Of a stretch of 42,426 nucleotides of DNA, positions 26,354-35,399 are shown piece by piece. The stretch comes from Gammaproteobacteria bacterium (GTDB lineage: Bacteria; Pseudomonadota; Gammaproteobacteria; Pseudomonadales; Azotimanducaceae): contig JAJFKA010000169.1 of assembly GCA_021773555.1 (NCBI GenBank), positions 1 to 42,426 on the forward strand, in the 5' to 3' direction. The notes beneath the pieces are model-generated. The model made no database searches and had not been told where the DNA came from. It was given only the letters and a program-made list of their open reading frames with translations. Made by a program: the position numbers and the translations under genes. Position 1 is the stretch's first letter; each line of letters starts with the position of its first letter.

Positions 26354-27595
26354 CTAACTGTATTTTGCTTCCTGCACGGCGTCGTTGTCACCGGCACGTA
26401 CTGCGTCAGCCGATGATTTCAAATCTGCAAGGTAGGTAGCCGTCACCTCGGCGTGAAAGGGCGAGAGCATCAGATGCAGGGCTCTCGGCTCTGTCGTCAA
26501 ACCGGTGAACCAGCCGCGACGGTACATCTGTTTGTAGAGTGCGAAGGCATCCAGCTCCGGATGATTAAAAGCCACAATGCCCAGTTGCGGTTCGCCCAGA
26601 ATACTAAATCCCAGCTCCCTGACACCTGTCTCGATAGCCTGGCGAGCATCGGTGACCTGTCGGTGTTTTGTGCAGTAACCTTCCTTGCCAAGGAAGTTCA
26701 TAACAGCCCAGGCGGCAGAAATTGCTCCGCCGGGTCTGGTTCCTGCAAGGGTCGGTGTTACCATCCTGCCTCCGGGCCAGTCATCGCAATCGAAAATCAT
26801 ATGCGCCTGCAGCGTTTTGTCCCTAAACAATACGGTAGAGGCGCCTTTGGCGCAGTAACCATACTTGTGCAGATCCGCAGACATAGAACTGACACCCTCA
26901 AGTTCAAAGTCAAAAGGTGCAATGTCTACGCCGTTCATACGGACGAATGGTGCAATGTAACCGCCAACACACGCGTCAACATGCAGCCAGATATCCTGAT
27001 CGAGCGCAACCACGCTGAGTTCGGCTATGGGGTCAATCAGCCCATACGGAAAACTGGGTGCAGATCCGACCAGCATCATAGTATTTTGATCAATCGCGCT
27101 GGACATCGCGGATACATCCGCTAACAGATCGGCTTTCACTGGAATTCGACGCAGCTCCAGATCCATCATAGTGGCAGCCTTATCAAATGCCGGATGCACT
27201 GACCAGGGTGCAATAATATTCAGCTTGCTGTCGTTAAGTTCAGTATTGCTGGATAACTTGTAGTCTCTCGCAGCCTTGACTGCCATGGTGATCGAGTCTG
27301 TACCTCCAGAGGTAATATTACCCGTTGCCAGTTCACCTCCGTGAAGCAGCTCGAGTCCCATACCAACAACCTCTTCTTCCATCTGACGCAAACTTGGAAA
27401 AGCAGCAGGTCCCAGCCCATTTTCCGACATATACATCGTATACGCCTCCTTCTGAACCTTAAGTACATCAGCACCTGCATTGAAAACGTAGACGGCAGTT
27501 TTGCCCTCCCGCCACTTCGCATCGCCGCTTCCGCGGCGCTCCATTTCAGTCTTCAGCTGAGGCCAGGCTGTACCGCGATCAGGTAAGGTCGTCAT
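26354..27595 (-). CDS. PLP-dependent lyase/decarboxylase, sphingosine-1-phosphate lyase-like
   Basis: From the ATG at 27595 the protein has 413 residues. It is a fold-type I group II decarboxylase-like enzyme: GNITSGGTDSITMAVKAARDY, IAPWSVHPAFDKAA, IWLHVDACVGGYIAPF (cofactor Asp), and the Schiff-base Lys in SADLHKYGYCAKGAS. That last motif, and the N-terminal SGAVY-like region (TAVYVFNAGADVLKVQKEAY), are closest to sphingosine-1-phosphate lyase and its bacterial relatives, which split a C-C bond, rather than glutamate decarboxylase. The longer frame to 27802 overlaps the divergent serine hydrolase and is rejected. With acyl-CoA synthetase and reductase genes next to it, conversion of a long-chain amino alcohol to an aldehyde and acid is conceivable. 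Confidence 0.82.
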   Translation of the reverse strand: MTTLPDRGTAWPQLKTEMERRGSGDAKWREGKTAVYVFNAGADVLKVQKEAYTMYMSENGLGPAAFPSLRQMEEEVVGMGLELLHGGELATGNITSGGTDSITMAVKAARDYKLSSNTELNDSKLNIIAPWSVHPAFDKAATMMDLELRRIPVKADLLADVSAMSSAIDQNTMMLVGSAPSFPYGLIDPIAELSVVALDQDIWLHVDACVGGYIAPFVRMNGVDIAPFDFELEGVSSMSADLHKYGYCAKGASTVLFRDKTLQAHMIFDCDDWPGGRMVTPTLAGTRPGGAISAAWAVMNFLGKEGYCTKHRQVTDARQAIETGVRELGFSILGEPQLGIVAFNHPELDAFALYKQMYRRGWFTGLTTEPRALHLMLSPFHAEVTATYLADLKSSADAVRAGDNDAVQEAKYS

Positions 27596-27721
27596 TGCTG
27601 TTTCCGGTGTAAAACATGAGACAGTAAACATATCAGATTTTGCCAACGGGCTGATAGTCGGGTAATAATCCCGGCAGGCGATCACTATCGCTAATGACCT
27701 CACTGGATCTGGAACAAACTC

Positions 27722-28741
27722 ATGGTAAAAGCGGAATCGCGCTCGACTACACTCCCCGACCTGCCTGACCAGCCGGCTGGCCTGGCCTGGCCAACACGGC
27801 ATTGGCAGAAAAATCCAAGGTCCGACCTGGATCAGGTGGCTGAGCGGGTATTTGCACTACAGCCGGAACAAGGTGTCACTTATGCGTTACTCGTAATCAG
27901 GCAAGGACAGTTAGTCTTTGAGCGCTATAACGCCGGTGCGAACGATTTTTACCTGCAGTATTCCTGGTCAATGGCCAAAAGCATTACCCAGGCGCTGGTT
28001 GGCGTTCTGGTGAAACAAGGGAGGCTGGATATTTATGCGCCGGTTGACGTGCCGGAATGGCAGGGTGACGAACGAGCGGCCATCACCCTCGATCAGCTGC
28101 TCCGGATGTCGTCGGGACTTGAATTCTCTGAGGACTATGTTGATGGTCAGGTCTCGGATGTTATTCCGATGTTGCAGTTTGAAGGTCGCCATGACACGGG
28201 TGCATTCGCGGCAAACAAACCGTTGCTCAATCCTCCGGGCAAGGTCTGGTCATACTCGAGTGGTACGACTAATATCATTTGCCGCATCATCAAGCAGGTG
28301 GTGGGCGGCGGGGCATCTGGCATGTTGCGATTTATGAATGATGAATTGTTTGAACCCGTGGGGATGCGCACGGCAACGCCCAAATTTGATACATCCGGTA
28401 CCTTTATCGGTTCCTCTTATCTGATGGCAAGCCCGCAGGATTTTGCTCGCTTTGGCATGTTGTATCTGCGCAACGGCGTCTGGGATGGCCGGGAGATTCT
28501 ACCGCCCTTGTGGGTTGACTACGCCAGAACACCAACCTTCCGAGACAAGGAACAATGTTACGGAGCGCACTGGTGGTTGCGACCTGACAGGCCTGATTGG
28601 TTCTATTGCGGTGGCTATGATGGCCAGCGAATTCTCTGTATCCCTGAAAAGGATGTGGTGGTTGTGCGGCTTGGCCGCACACCGGTTGGAGAAGTCTCGG
28701 TCATCTGGGACACGATCGACGAACTGGTTGCGATGCTCTGA
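27722..28741 (+). CDS. Serine hydrolase (class C beta-lactamase/6-aminohexanoate hydrolase family)
   Basis: The 339-residue protein contains the SxxK motif SMAK (Ser83-Lys86) after FYLQYSW, a YSS-type second motif in VWSYSSGTTN and the late GGYDGQ region in place of KTG. These are typical of the beta-lactamase-fold esterases and amidases that include nylon-oligomer hydrolase. No clear signal peptide is present, so it is probably cytoplasmic. It is transcribed divergently from the PLP lyase gene with 126 bp between start codons, and converges on the enoyl-CoA hydratase gene. Confidence 0.87.
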   Translation: MVKAESRSTTLPDLPDQPAGLAWPTRHWQKNPRSDLDQVAERVFALQPEQGVTYALLVIRQGQLVFERYNAGANDFYLQYSWSMAKSITQALVGVLVKQGRLDIYAPVDVPEWQGDERAAITLDQLLRMSSGLEFSEDYVDGQVSDVIPMLQFEGRHDTGAFAANKPLLNPPGKVWSYSSGTTNIICRIIKQVVGGGASGMLRFMNDELFEPVGMRTATPKFDTSGTFIGSSYLMASPQDFARFGMLYLRNGVWDGREILPPLWVDYARTPTFRDKEQCYGAHWWLRPDRPDWFYCGGYDGQRILCIPEKDVVVVRLGRTPVGEVSVIWDTIDELVAML

Positions 28742-28768
28742 TCATTAACGCCGGATCACCGGGGATAT

Positions 28769-29560
28769 TCAGGCGTTCACAAAGTTGCCGGGACGACGCT
28801 CGGACACTGCTTTTACGCCCTCTTTGTGATCTGCGGTTTTCTGCAACCTGAACTGTTCGGCATTCTCGATATCGGTAGTCGCCTTAACTGCGTCTGCCAG
28901 CCCGGGACGCATTTGCTCACGAACAGACACAACTGCCAGCGGTGCATTCTCTGCGATCTCACCTGCTAATTCGATAGCTGCGCTGCGGACGTTGTCGGTG
29001 TCCGTATAAATATCTCCGAGTCCCCACTCGAAGGCCGTTTCGCCATTAATTCTTCGACCCGTGTAGAACAAGAGATTCGTCTTCTGATGGCCGATAACGC
29101 GTTGCAACGTGTGGGTGAGGCCAAACCCGGGTGTGAATCCCAGTTTGACAAAATTTGCGGTCATGCGGGTGTCCGGACATACGACGCGAAAATCTGCCAT
29201 GACTGCGAGTCCAAACCCACCACCGACTGCCGCGCCCTGGACTGCTGCGATGACGGGTGTTTTGCATCGAAACAAACGCACGGCCTCAGTGTACAAAGGG
29301 TTGGGCCTTTCCGCTGAGCGAGTTGATTGTTCCTCGGAGCGTGCAGTCGAGCCAAAGTTTGCACCGGCGCAGAAGTGTTTTCCCTCGGAGCAGAGTACGA
29401 TCGCCCTCGCATCGTCGCTTGAATCAATTGCTTCAAAACAATCTGCCAGATCCTTGATCAGTTGATGATCAAAAAAGTTGTTGGGTCCCCGTTGTATTTC
29501 ACATTGCGCCACGTGACCATCGAGGATTGTTAACATCACATCGCCATATTGATTTTTCAT
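28769..29560 (-). CDS. Enoyl-CoA hydratase/isomerase family protein
   Basis: The 263-residue crotonase-fold enzyme has the oxyanion-hole segments HFCAGANFG and GAAVGGGFGLAVMADFRV, plus KLGFTPGFGLTHTLQRVIG. It acts on an acyl-CoA thioester by hydration, isomerisation or hydrolysis; the acidic residues are not decisive. I start it at the ATG at 29560 because the frame extending to 29623 runs into the upstream terminator hairpin. It is therefore transcribed independently of the SDR gene or by readthrough. It probably belongs to the CoA-ester pathway of this region. Confidence 0.88.
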   Translation of the reverse strand: MKNQYGDVMLTILDGHVAQCEIQRGPNNFFDHQLIKDLADCFEAIDSSDDARAIVLCSEGKHFCAGANFGSTARSEEQSTRSAERPNPLYTEAVRLFRCKTPVIAAVQGAAVGGGFGLAVMADFRVVCPDTRMTANFVKLGFTPGFGLTHTLQRVIGHQKTNLLFYTGRRINGETAFEWGLGDIYTDTDNVRSAAIELAGEIAENAPLAVVSVREQMRPGLADAVKATTDIENAEQFRLQKTADHKEGVKAVSERRPGNFVNA

Positions 29561-29591
29561 AAGCCATTCCAAAATTGACAAATCGATAGTT

Positions 29592-29618
29592 AAAAAAAGG
29601 GTGACCGTAGCCACCCTT
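29592..29618 (-). terminator. Rho-independent terminator after the SDR gene
   Basis: On the minus strand a 7-bp stem (AAGGGTG/CACCCTT, eight-base loop) is followed by a run of T residues (29598 to 29592). It lies between the SDR stop (29642) and the enoyl-CoA hydratase start (29560) and separates the two transcription units. Confidence 0.75.
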
Positions 29619-29641
29619 ATCATTACACACTCAGGGGTGTA

Positions 29642-30532
29642 TTACTCAAAAGGCCTGGCGGTAGGCTGGATGCCTTTCGGCCACTTGTCGAAGTTCTCGC
29701 GGACTTTCTCGCCAATTTCGGCAACTGACCAGGGCCCGTCTGTGTTGTCCTTCACTGCGACTGCCTGGGATTGCCAGGAGAGCAATTGAACGCTGTTACC
29801 GGCGACCATAAATGTTCGGCCGGTCACATCTTTGGCTTCGTCGGAACCCAGCCAGACGACGAGTGGAGAAACCTTGTCCGGAGACAGCAGCTCTTCCATG
29901 TTCTGACCTTCCGGGAAAATGTCTGAAGTGAGTCGCGACCAGGCTGCGGGCGCGAGAACATTGACCCTGACGCCGTATTTGAGTCCTTCCTGGAACAGAC
30001 AACGGGCGAACCCGGCGATTCCAGCCTTGGCAGCACCGTAGTTGGATTGTCCGAAGTTTCCGAGCAATCCTGAGGTGGACGAGGTGACTACAATACTTCC
30101 GCCTGTCTCCTGGGCCAGCATCTGATCGTAGGCAGCTTTAACCGTCAGATAGGTACCTCGCAAGTGAACATCAATGACAATATCCCACATATCATTCGTC
30201 ATATTCTTGAAAGACTTGTCACGCAGGATTCCGGCATTGGCGATGAGAAAATCGATTTTCCCAAAGTTGTCCACAGCACACTGAATCATTGCCTTGGCAT
30301 CTGCCTCGTTACTGACACTGCCATAATCTGCTACGGCCTGACCGCCTGCGGCTTTAATTTTGTCCACCACCCCGTCCGCCATGTTGCTGCTGGCACCGGA
30401 ACCGTCGCGGGAACCACCGAGATCGTTGACCACAACCAATGCGCCTTCTTTTGCGAGTAGCAAGGCGTGGGTTTCTCCCAGTCCTCCGCCAGCACCCGTA
30501 ACGAGCGCAACTTTACCGTCTAATAAACCCAT
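29642..30532 (-). CDS. SDR-family dehydrogenase, similar to MFE-2/17-beta-HSD4 dehydrogenase domain
   Basis: The 296-residue protein has the cofactor motif TGAGGGLG (12-19) and an NDLGGSRDGSG insert with MADGVVDKIKAAGG. It also has the NAG motif and the Ser151/152-Tyr165-Lys169 catalytic residues (VVTSS...SNYGAAKAG). The NDLGG insert is characteristic of the 3-hydroxyacyl-CoA dehydrogenase domain of type 2 multifunctional enzyme, used in peroxisomal-type oxidation of branched fatty acyl or steroid side-chain CoA esters. The pairing with the enoyl-CoA hydratase gene downstream supports a beta-oxidation role. Confidence 0.9.
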   Translation of the reverse strand: MGLLDGKVALVTGAGGGLGETHALLLAKEGALVVVNDLGGSRDGSGASSNMADGVVDKIKAAGGQAVADYGSVSNEADAKAMIQCAVDNFGKIDFLIANAGILRDKSFKNMTNDMWDIVIDVHLRGTYLTVKAAYDQMLAQETGGSIVVTSSTSGLLGNFGQSNYGAAKAGIAGFARCLFQEGLKYGVRVNVLAPAAWSRLTSDIFPEGQNMEELLSPDKVSPLVVWLGSDEAKDVTGRTFMVAGNSVQLLSWQSQAVAVKDNTDGPWSVAEIGEKVRENFDKWPKGIQPTARPFE

Positions 30533-30845
30533 ATCTTTGCTCCTTGAAATCTAAAGTTTTGGTTCTTGAACCTGCTAATCAAACGCCTCGTTGAAAGCGG
30601 CTGGTCCGATCGAAAAATCGTCGCAAAGTAAAGCATATCGGATTGTCGAAAACCAGAAGCATATGCCGGTCAATAGGCGAGTGTCAGTGGTGGTGATGGA
30701 AGTACCGGTTCTGACCTGATTGGTCCGATGATCGATGGAAATGAGCTAAAAAACAGGCTCAGAGGGCCTTGCGCTTTGAAGAAATACTAGGAAATTTTGG
30801 ATGCATGGATGAAACTGGGAAGCAATTCAAGTGAGAGTGCAGATA
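30533..30845. other. Non-coding divergent promoter region
   Basis: No gene is visible in these 313 bp between the divergent SDR and cytochrome P450 genes. The octamer AAGCATAT occurs at 30631-30638 and 30657-30664 in the same orientation, 26 bp apart, which might mark an operator. I see no clear sigma-70 or sigma-54 consensus. Confidence 0.45.
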
Positions 30846-32183
30846 ATGAATACGGCCATCAGCGAAAAGCGAGCAGAAATAGTCAGAAGGATGAGAAGTG
30901 GCGATATGACGGTGTCGAATCTCGAGGTGAAGGAAGCTTTTGCCATTGATCCGCACCACGATCCGTACTCGGTGCCCCTGCAGGAGCTTGATCCGGGCCA
31001 TCCGGCGTTATTCCAGAATGACAGCTTATGGAAGCATTTTGAGCGATTGCGCGATGAGGATCCGGTACATCTGACCGAGGAGAGCATGTTTGGGCCTTAT
31101 TGGTCGGTGACAAGGTATGAGGACATCATGTATGTGGATCGACATCATGAATTGTTCTCGTCTCAACAGCGGCTGGGCGGCATAGCCCTTGGGGGTGTTG
31201 CCGATCGAGAGGATCAGTATGCGCTGCCAATGTTTATTCAGGAGGACCCGCCCAAACACGACGCGCAGCGAATGGTCGTCACGCCGATGTTCCTGCCTCG
31301 GAATCTGGCAGACCTGGAACCGCTTATTCGCGAACGCGCCGGTGTAATCCTCGATGGGCTACCACGCAATGAGGAGTTTAACCTTGTCAAGGAGGTCTCG
31401 GTTGAGTTGACCGGGCAAATGCTGGCTACGCTTTTTGATGTACCTCAGGAGGATCGGCTGAAGTTGATTCACTGGTCTGATACGGTTCAGAATCTCGGGG
31501 ATCCGGATTATTTTGAAACCCCCGAAGAGGGGTTCCAGATATTGCTGGAGTGCCTGGCTTACTTCACTGAGTACTATAATGAACGAAAAGCGCAACCGGC
31601 AAAATTTGACCTGTTGTCAATGCTGGCCCATGACGATGCCACAGGTGATATGCCACCTCAGGAATTGCTGGGGAATGTATTATTGTTAATTGTAGGCGGC
31701 AATGACACCACTCGAAACTCGATAACCGGCGGCGTGCTCGCGTTGAACCAGCACCCGGATCAGTATGAAAAGCTGCTCCAGAATCCCGGGCTGATTCCAA
31801 AAATGGTCCCGGAAATTATTCGCTGGCAATCGCCTGTGGCCCACATGGCGAGAACCGCCCTTGCCGACACTGAGCTGCGCGGCAAACAGATCAGGAAAGG
31901 TGATCGGATAGCAATGTGGTATATCTCTGGAAACAGGGATGAGCGCGCGATTGATAATGCCGAGCACTTCCAGATTGATCGCGTGAATCCACGGCAACAC
32001 ACGGCATTCGGATACGGAATTCACCGTTGTGTGGGTAACCGCCTGGCAGAGATGCAACTGCGTGTGATGTGGGAGGAGATCATCAAGCGGTTTCCAAAGC
32101 TTGAAGTCGTCGGTGACCCGGTTTATCTGCCATCAAGTTTCATCCATGGGATTCGAGAATTGCCGGTCATGATCCGCGAGTAG
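30846..32183 (+). CDS. Cytochrome P450
   Basis: The 445-residue soluble P450 has an I-helix motif LLLIVGGNDTTRNSITGG, the ExxR motif in EIIRW, and the heme-ligand loop FGYGIHRCVG (Cys395). The long N-terminus and PHHDPYSVPLQELDPGHPALFQND are like bacterial CYP125/142-type and other steroid or fatty-acid hydroxylases, but sub-family cannot be fixed by eye. It would hydroxylate an unactivated carbon using ferredoxin and a reductase; no ferredoxin gene lies nearby. The ATG at 30846 is favoured over the GTG at 30831. It is divergent from the SDR gene. Confidence 0.93.
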   Translation: MNTAISEKRAEIVRRMRSGDMTVSNLEVKEAFAIDPHHDPYSVPLQELDPGHPALFQNDSLWKHFERLRDEDPVHLTEESMFGPYWSVTRYEDIMYVDRHHELFSSQQRLGGIALGGVADREDQYALPMFIQEDPPKHDAQRMVVTPMFLPRNLADLEPLIRERAGVILDGLPRNEEFNLVKEVSVELTGQMLATLFDVPQEDRLKLIHWSDTVQNLGDPDYFETPEEGFQILLECLAYFTEYYNERKAQPAKFDLLSMLAHDDATGDMPPQELLGNVLLLIVGGNDTTRNSITGGVLALNQHPDQYEKLLQNPGLIPKMVPEIIRWQSPVAHMARTALADTELRGKQIRKGDRIAMWYISGNRDERAIDNAEHFQIDRVNPRQHTAFGYGIHRCVGNRLAEMQLRVMWEEIIKRFPKLEVVGDPVYLPSSFIHGIRELPVMIRE

Positions 32184-32216
32184 ATACTCCTCGGGTCCGG
32201 CAGCGTCGTCTGCGTA

Positions 32217-33059
32217 TCAGTCAGGAAATGTGTAGGTGTGCCCTTCTCTTGCCCAGGAGTGGAATCCTGCCTGACGCGCTGACAATCGGTGATCGCGCCA
32301 ATTGTCCCCATAGTGCATGAGTATCATTTTTCTTTTAATTGGTAACGGGAGGGTGCTGAGTTCATCGAGTGAAGCGTGTACGCCGCCGGTAAATAGCTGG
32401 CAGTCATGGAAAATAACCTCAAAATTAAACAACTTGTCGTAGCTTTCAATCAGCTCAGAATCGAATCGCGTGTCGGAGCTAAACAGGATCTTGTTGTTGA
32501 TGACAATCGCACAACTCCAGGCTGAGTTTCGCCACGAGGTAGCGCTGTCCGGGAAATGCATGGTTCGTGGCATCTTTATATTGATACTGCCGACACTGGC
32601 ATCCCAGGTTTCTCGTGGAAATCCCTTTAGTTTCACCGGTCTGGTCACCGTCCAGAAATCTGAGAAAGCCAGTCCACCTCCTTCAGATTTTTCCGACCCG
32701 CCCCGGAGGGACTGTTCCCACAGGATTTTTTCGTAGCGTCGATTTACCAGCATATGAGGCTTCTTTCGAGTCAGGTAGCGCCCCGTTAACTGGGCCTCCT
32801 CAAGTCCGCCAATATGGTCCGCGTGACTATGAGTAATGACGAAGTTCCTGATGTCTGTGAGCGGCAAACCCACGGCATGTAAGGCCTGCGAACAGCGTGA
32901 CCCGCAATCGATCAGCAGATGGTCCTGGGCGGACACCACGAGGAGGTTGGTCTGATTTAACGTCTTGGCGAATGCCGAACCTGCGCCAATGAAATAGAGA
33001 GCAAGATCACCTCGATTAGTGAGCTTCACCTTCCTGGTTTTGCCACTGGATATCTTCAT
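32217..33059 (-). CDS. MBL-fold metallo-hydrolase
   Basis: The 280-residue metallo-beta-lactamase-fold protein has the metal motif THSHADHIGG (His77, His79, Asp81, His82), DCGSRCSQAL just before it, FSSDTRFD, and later FHDCQLF and MHYGD. The LYFIGAGSAFAKTLNQTN start is reminiscent of tRNase Z-like and arylsulfatase-like members. The substrate is unknown. I use the ATG at 33059; the frame is open further to 33551 but would then cover the zinc-ribbon gene on the other strand. An in-frame start at 33131 cannot be excluded, and no strong ribosome site is seen. It converges on the P450 gene. Confidence 0.82.
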   Translation of the reverse strand: MKISSGKTRKVKLTNRGDLALYFIGAGSAFAKTLNQTNLLVVSAQDHLLIDCGSRCSQALHAVGLPLTDIRNFVITHSHADHIGGLEEAQLTGRYLTRKKPHMLVNRRYEKILWEQSLRGGSEKSEGGGLAFSDFWTVTRPVKLKGFPRETWDASVGSINIKMPRTMHFPDSATSWRNSAWSCAIVINNKILFSSDTRFDSELIESYDKLFNFEVIFHDCQLFTGGVHASLDELSTLPLPIKRKMILMHYGDNWRDHRLSARQAGFHSWAREGHTYTFPD

Positions 33060-33230
33060 CGAGTGTTGGATTGGATTGTTTATGATCTGATTGTGGAGAG
33101 TTTGCAGGGCGAAAAGCGTGAAGTACATCACAGTTTTGTAACACCGGCTTCTGGTGCGCGTTGTTGACAAGTTTGTTAACGTGGGCGGAGAATGAAATTC
33201 AGGCAAGCTTAAAAGACCTTGGAGGGTTAT

Positions 33231-33542
33231 ATGTCGTTGTTTGGCGAGAAGTGTGCTCGATGTGGTAGTAAAACCCGGAATAAGGTGGATGGGGCCGCGA
33301 CCTGCGAATCCTGTGCGGAAGAAATGCGCTTGATGGTTAAGGCCCAGGGAGAGAGTTCTCGCCCGTGTCCCGTCGATGGAGCGGTGATGAAAAAAGAGAT
33401 TGCCCATATGCTCGTCATTGATCGATGCCCTGACTGTCAGGGCGTATGGTTGGATGGCGGTGAACTTGAGCGAATCAAGGGTGGGGTTGAAGCCAATGCG
33501 CTGATGGCAATGGCCAATGGCTTCACCGTGCCTTTTGGTTGA
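33231..33542 (+). CDS. Zinc-ribbon (zf-TFIIB type) protein
   Basis: This 103-residue protein has two zinc-binding modules: CARCGSKTRN...CESCAEE (about 8-30) and CPVDGAVM...DRCPDCQGVWLDGGELERI. The second is the conserved zf-TFIIB pattern of a bacterial family of unknown role. There is no membrane segment. GGAGGG precedes the ATG at 33231. The next gene begins in or just after its 3' end, suggesting cotranscription with the M20 amidohydrolase. Confidence 0.88.
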   Translation: MSLFGEKCARCGSKTRNKVDGAATCESCAEEMRLMVKAQGESSRPCPVDGAVMKKEIAHMLVIDRCPDCQGVWLDGGELERIKGGVEANALMAMANGFTVPFG

Positions 33543-34758
33543 GCGCCGCACCTTGACTATTCTGGCCGAAGCAGCGCAAGTGCTCGATGACGTGGTATCG
33601 ATTCGGCGTGAGATTCACGCTAATCCGGAACTTGGGAATCAGCTTCCAGAGACGACCCGTACCGTTCTGGACGCGTTAGCCGGACTCGACCTGGACATTC
33701 GCCTCAGTGAGCAGACAACCAGTCTTGTCGCGACACTCAACGGCGGTTCGCCCGGGCCGCGTATTTTGTTGCGGGGTGATATGGATGCCTTGCCGATGCC
33801 CGAGCACAATGACCTCTCATTTGCGTCAAAGCACGAAAATAAGATGCACGCCTGTGGCCATGATGCCCATACGGCAATGCTGGTTGGCGCAGCTAAGGTG
33901 CTGCATAAAAAACGTGAACAATTGCAAGGCAGCATTGATTTTTTCTTCCAGACCGGCGAGGAAGGATATTTTGGTGCAAAGGTTTGCCTGGACGAGGGGC
34001 TTTTCGCGGCTCCTAACACTCCAGATGCGGTATTTGCTCTGCATATCACGCCGTTGCTCGACAGCGGAAAGGTTACGGGCAGAGCGGGCGCGCTACTGGC
34101 CGCCGCCGATTCCTGGGAGATGACAATCCGTGGCAGGGGAGGTCATGCCTCGATGCCGCACGATTGCATTGACCCGATTCCTGTTGCCTGTGAGATTGTT
34201 CAGGCATTTCAAAGTTTTGTAACGAGCCGCATCAATGTATTTGATCCGGTTGTGTTAACCACAACCAAAATTGAAGCTGGTACAACGTCCAATGTGATCC
34301 CGGAAGTGGCCGATTTAATGGGTACACTAAGGTCAACTTCGGAAAAGTCCAGGCGCCGCGCACATGTGGGGATGAAAAGACTTAGCGAGCAAATTGCCGC
34401 CGCGCATGAGTGCGTCGCAGAATTCAAAATCGAAGAAGGGTACCCTGTCACCGTCAACGACCCGGATTTTGTTGAGTTCGCTGCCAGTGTCGTCCGTCAG
34501 GTGCTTGGGGATGACGCCTACCTGCCGATGCGCTCGCCGATGATGGGAGCTGAGGACTTCTCGTACTTGTTACAGCGATGGCCCGGTGCCATGTTTTTTC
34601 TCGGCGTGAAACCGGACGACCCGGCGCTGGCCGCACCTTGCCATTCCAATAGAATGATCTTGAATGAAGCGGCAATGGCGCACGGTGTGGCGTTGCACGT
34701 TGGAATCGCGAGACAGTGGCTGGGGAACCAAAGTCGAAGCGCGGTGCCTAACGACTAA
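33517..34758 (+). CDS. M20 family amidohydrolase/peptidase
   Basis: The frame gives 413 residues. Metal and catalytic motifs of the M20D hydrolases are present: RREIHANPEL, GDMDALP (87-93), HACGHDAH (111-118), TGEEG (146-150) and HITPL. The family hydrolyses N-acyl amino acids, hippurate, or indole-acetyl conjugates. The ATG at 33517 overlaps the zinc-ribbon gene by 26 bp; TTG codons at 33535 and 33553 are plausible later starts and lose nothing conserved. Its TAA stop shares an A with the GST start (TAATG), so the two are translationally coupled. Confidence 0.88.
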   Translation: MASPCLLVERRTLTILAEAAQVLDDVVSIRREIHANPELGNQLPETTRTVLDALAGLDLDIRLSEQTTSLVATLNGGSPGPRILLRGDMDALPMPEHNDLSFASKHENKMHACGHDAHTAMLVGAAKVLHKKREQLQGSIDFFFQTGEEGYFGAKVCLDEGLFAAPNTPDAVFALHITPLLDSGKVTGRAGALLAAADSWEMTIRGRGGHASMPHDCIDPIPVACEIVQAFQSFVTSRINVFDPVVLTTTKIEAGTTSNVIPEVADLMGTLRSTSEKSRRRAHVGMKRLSEQIAAAHECVAEFKIEEGYPVTVNDPDFVEFAASVVRQVLGDDAYLPMRSPMMGAEDFSYLLQRWPGAMFFLGVKPDDPALAAPCHSNRMILNEAAMAHGVALHVGIARQWLGNQSRSAVPND

Positions 34759-35369
34759 TGAAACTATACGACTATCCAGGCGCGCCTAATCCCCGTCGAG
34801 TCAAAATATTTTTGGCAGAGAAAGGAATGGACTACGACATCGTTAACTGCGATATGTCGAAAGGTGAACATAAAAAGCCTGAGTTTCTGCGAAAAAATCC
34901 GAGTGGCAAGCTACCCGTTCTTGAACTTGATGATGGCCGGTGCCTGAGTGAATCTGTAGCGATATGTCGTTATCTGGAAATGATCAAGCCAGACCCTAAT
35001 CTGTTTGGGAAGGATGCCTACGAATCGGGGCATATTGAAATGCGCAATCGCCAGATTGAATTCGAACTGTGGAGTCAGATTGGCACCTCCTGGGTGAATG
35101 GACCCATAGTTGCCAAAATGGGTCTGGTCAAATCAATACCCGAGGCAAAAGAACTCAGCGATGCCAATGTCCGGCGTTATTATGAACGGCTTGACCATGA
35201 GTTCAGTGACTTTGAATATGTGGCTGGTTCGAGGTTTACCGTTGCGGACATTACCTTGTTGACTGCCGTGGATTTTGCCGCTGCCCTGGTAGAATTGAAA
35301 CCCGATTACTCACTACGTAATTTGTGGCGATGGCATACCCTGGTATCGGGTCGAGCGAGTGTCGAATAG
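34758..35369 (+). CDS. Glutathione S-transferase
   Basis: The 203-residue protein has the thioredoxin-like N-terminal domain (MKLYDYPGAPNPRRVKIFLAEKG) with the NPSGKLPVLELDDGRCLSESVAICRYLE glutathione-binding segment, and a helical C-terminal domain with VAGSRFTVADITL. A GST of this type conjugates or dehalogenates electrophiles or isomerises cis-bonds with glutathione. It is coupled to the M20 gene by TAATG. It may detoxify reactive intermediates of the catabolic region. Confidence 0.92.
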   Translation: MKLYDYPGAPNPRRVKIFLAEKGMDYDIVNCDMSKGEHKKPEFLRKNPSGKLPVLELDDGRCLSESVAICRYLEMIKPDPNLFGKDAYESGHIEMRNRQIEFELWSQIGTSWVNGPIVAKMGLVKSIPEAKELSDANVRRYYERLDHEFSDFEYVAGSRFTVADITLLTAVDFAAALVELKPDYSLRNLWRWHTLVSGRASVE

Positions 35370-35399
35370 ATCAATCACGTCACCCTGATCTTGAGATTC

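Noticed and set aside
26354-27802. Longer form of the PLP lyase gene starting at 27802
   Set aside because: The 69 additional residues have no family similarity and overlap the 5' end of the divergent serine hydrolase gene.
32217-33551. 444-residue form of the MBL hydrolase
   Set aside because: The extension is antisense to the zinc-ribbon gene and lacks MBL-like sequence; the fold begins near the ATG at 33059.
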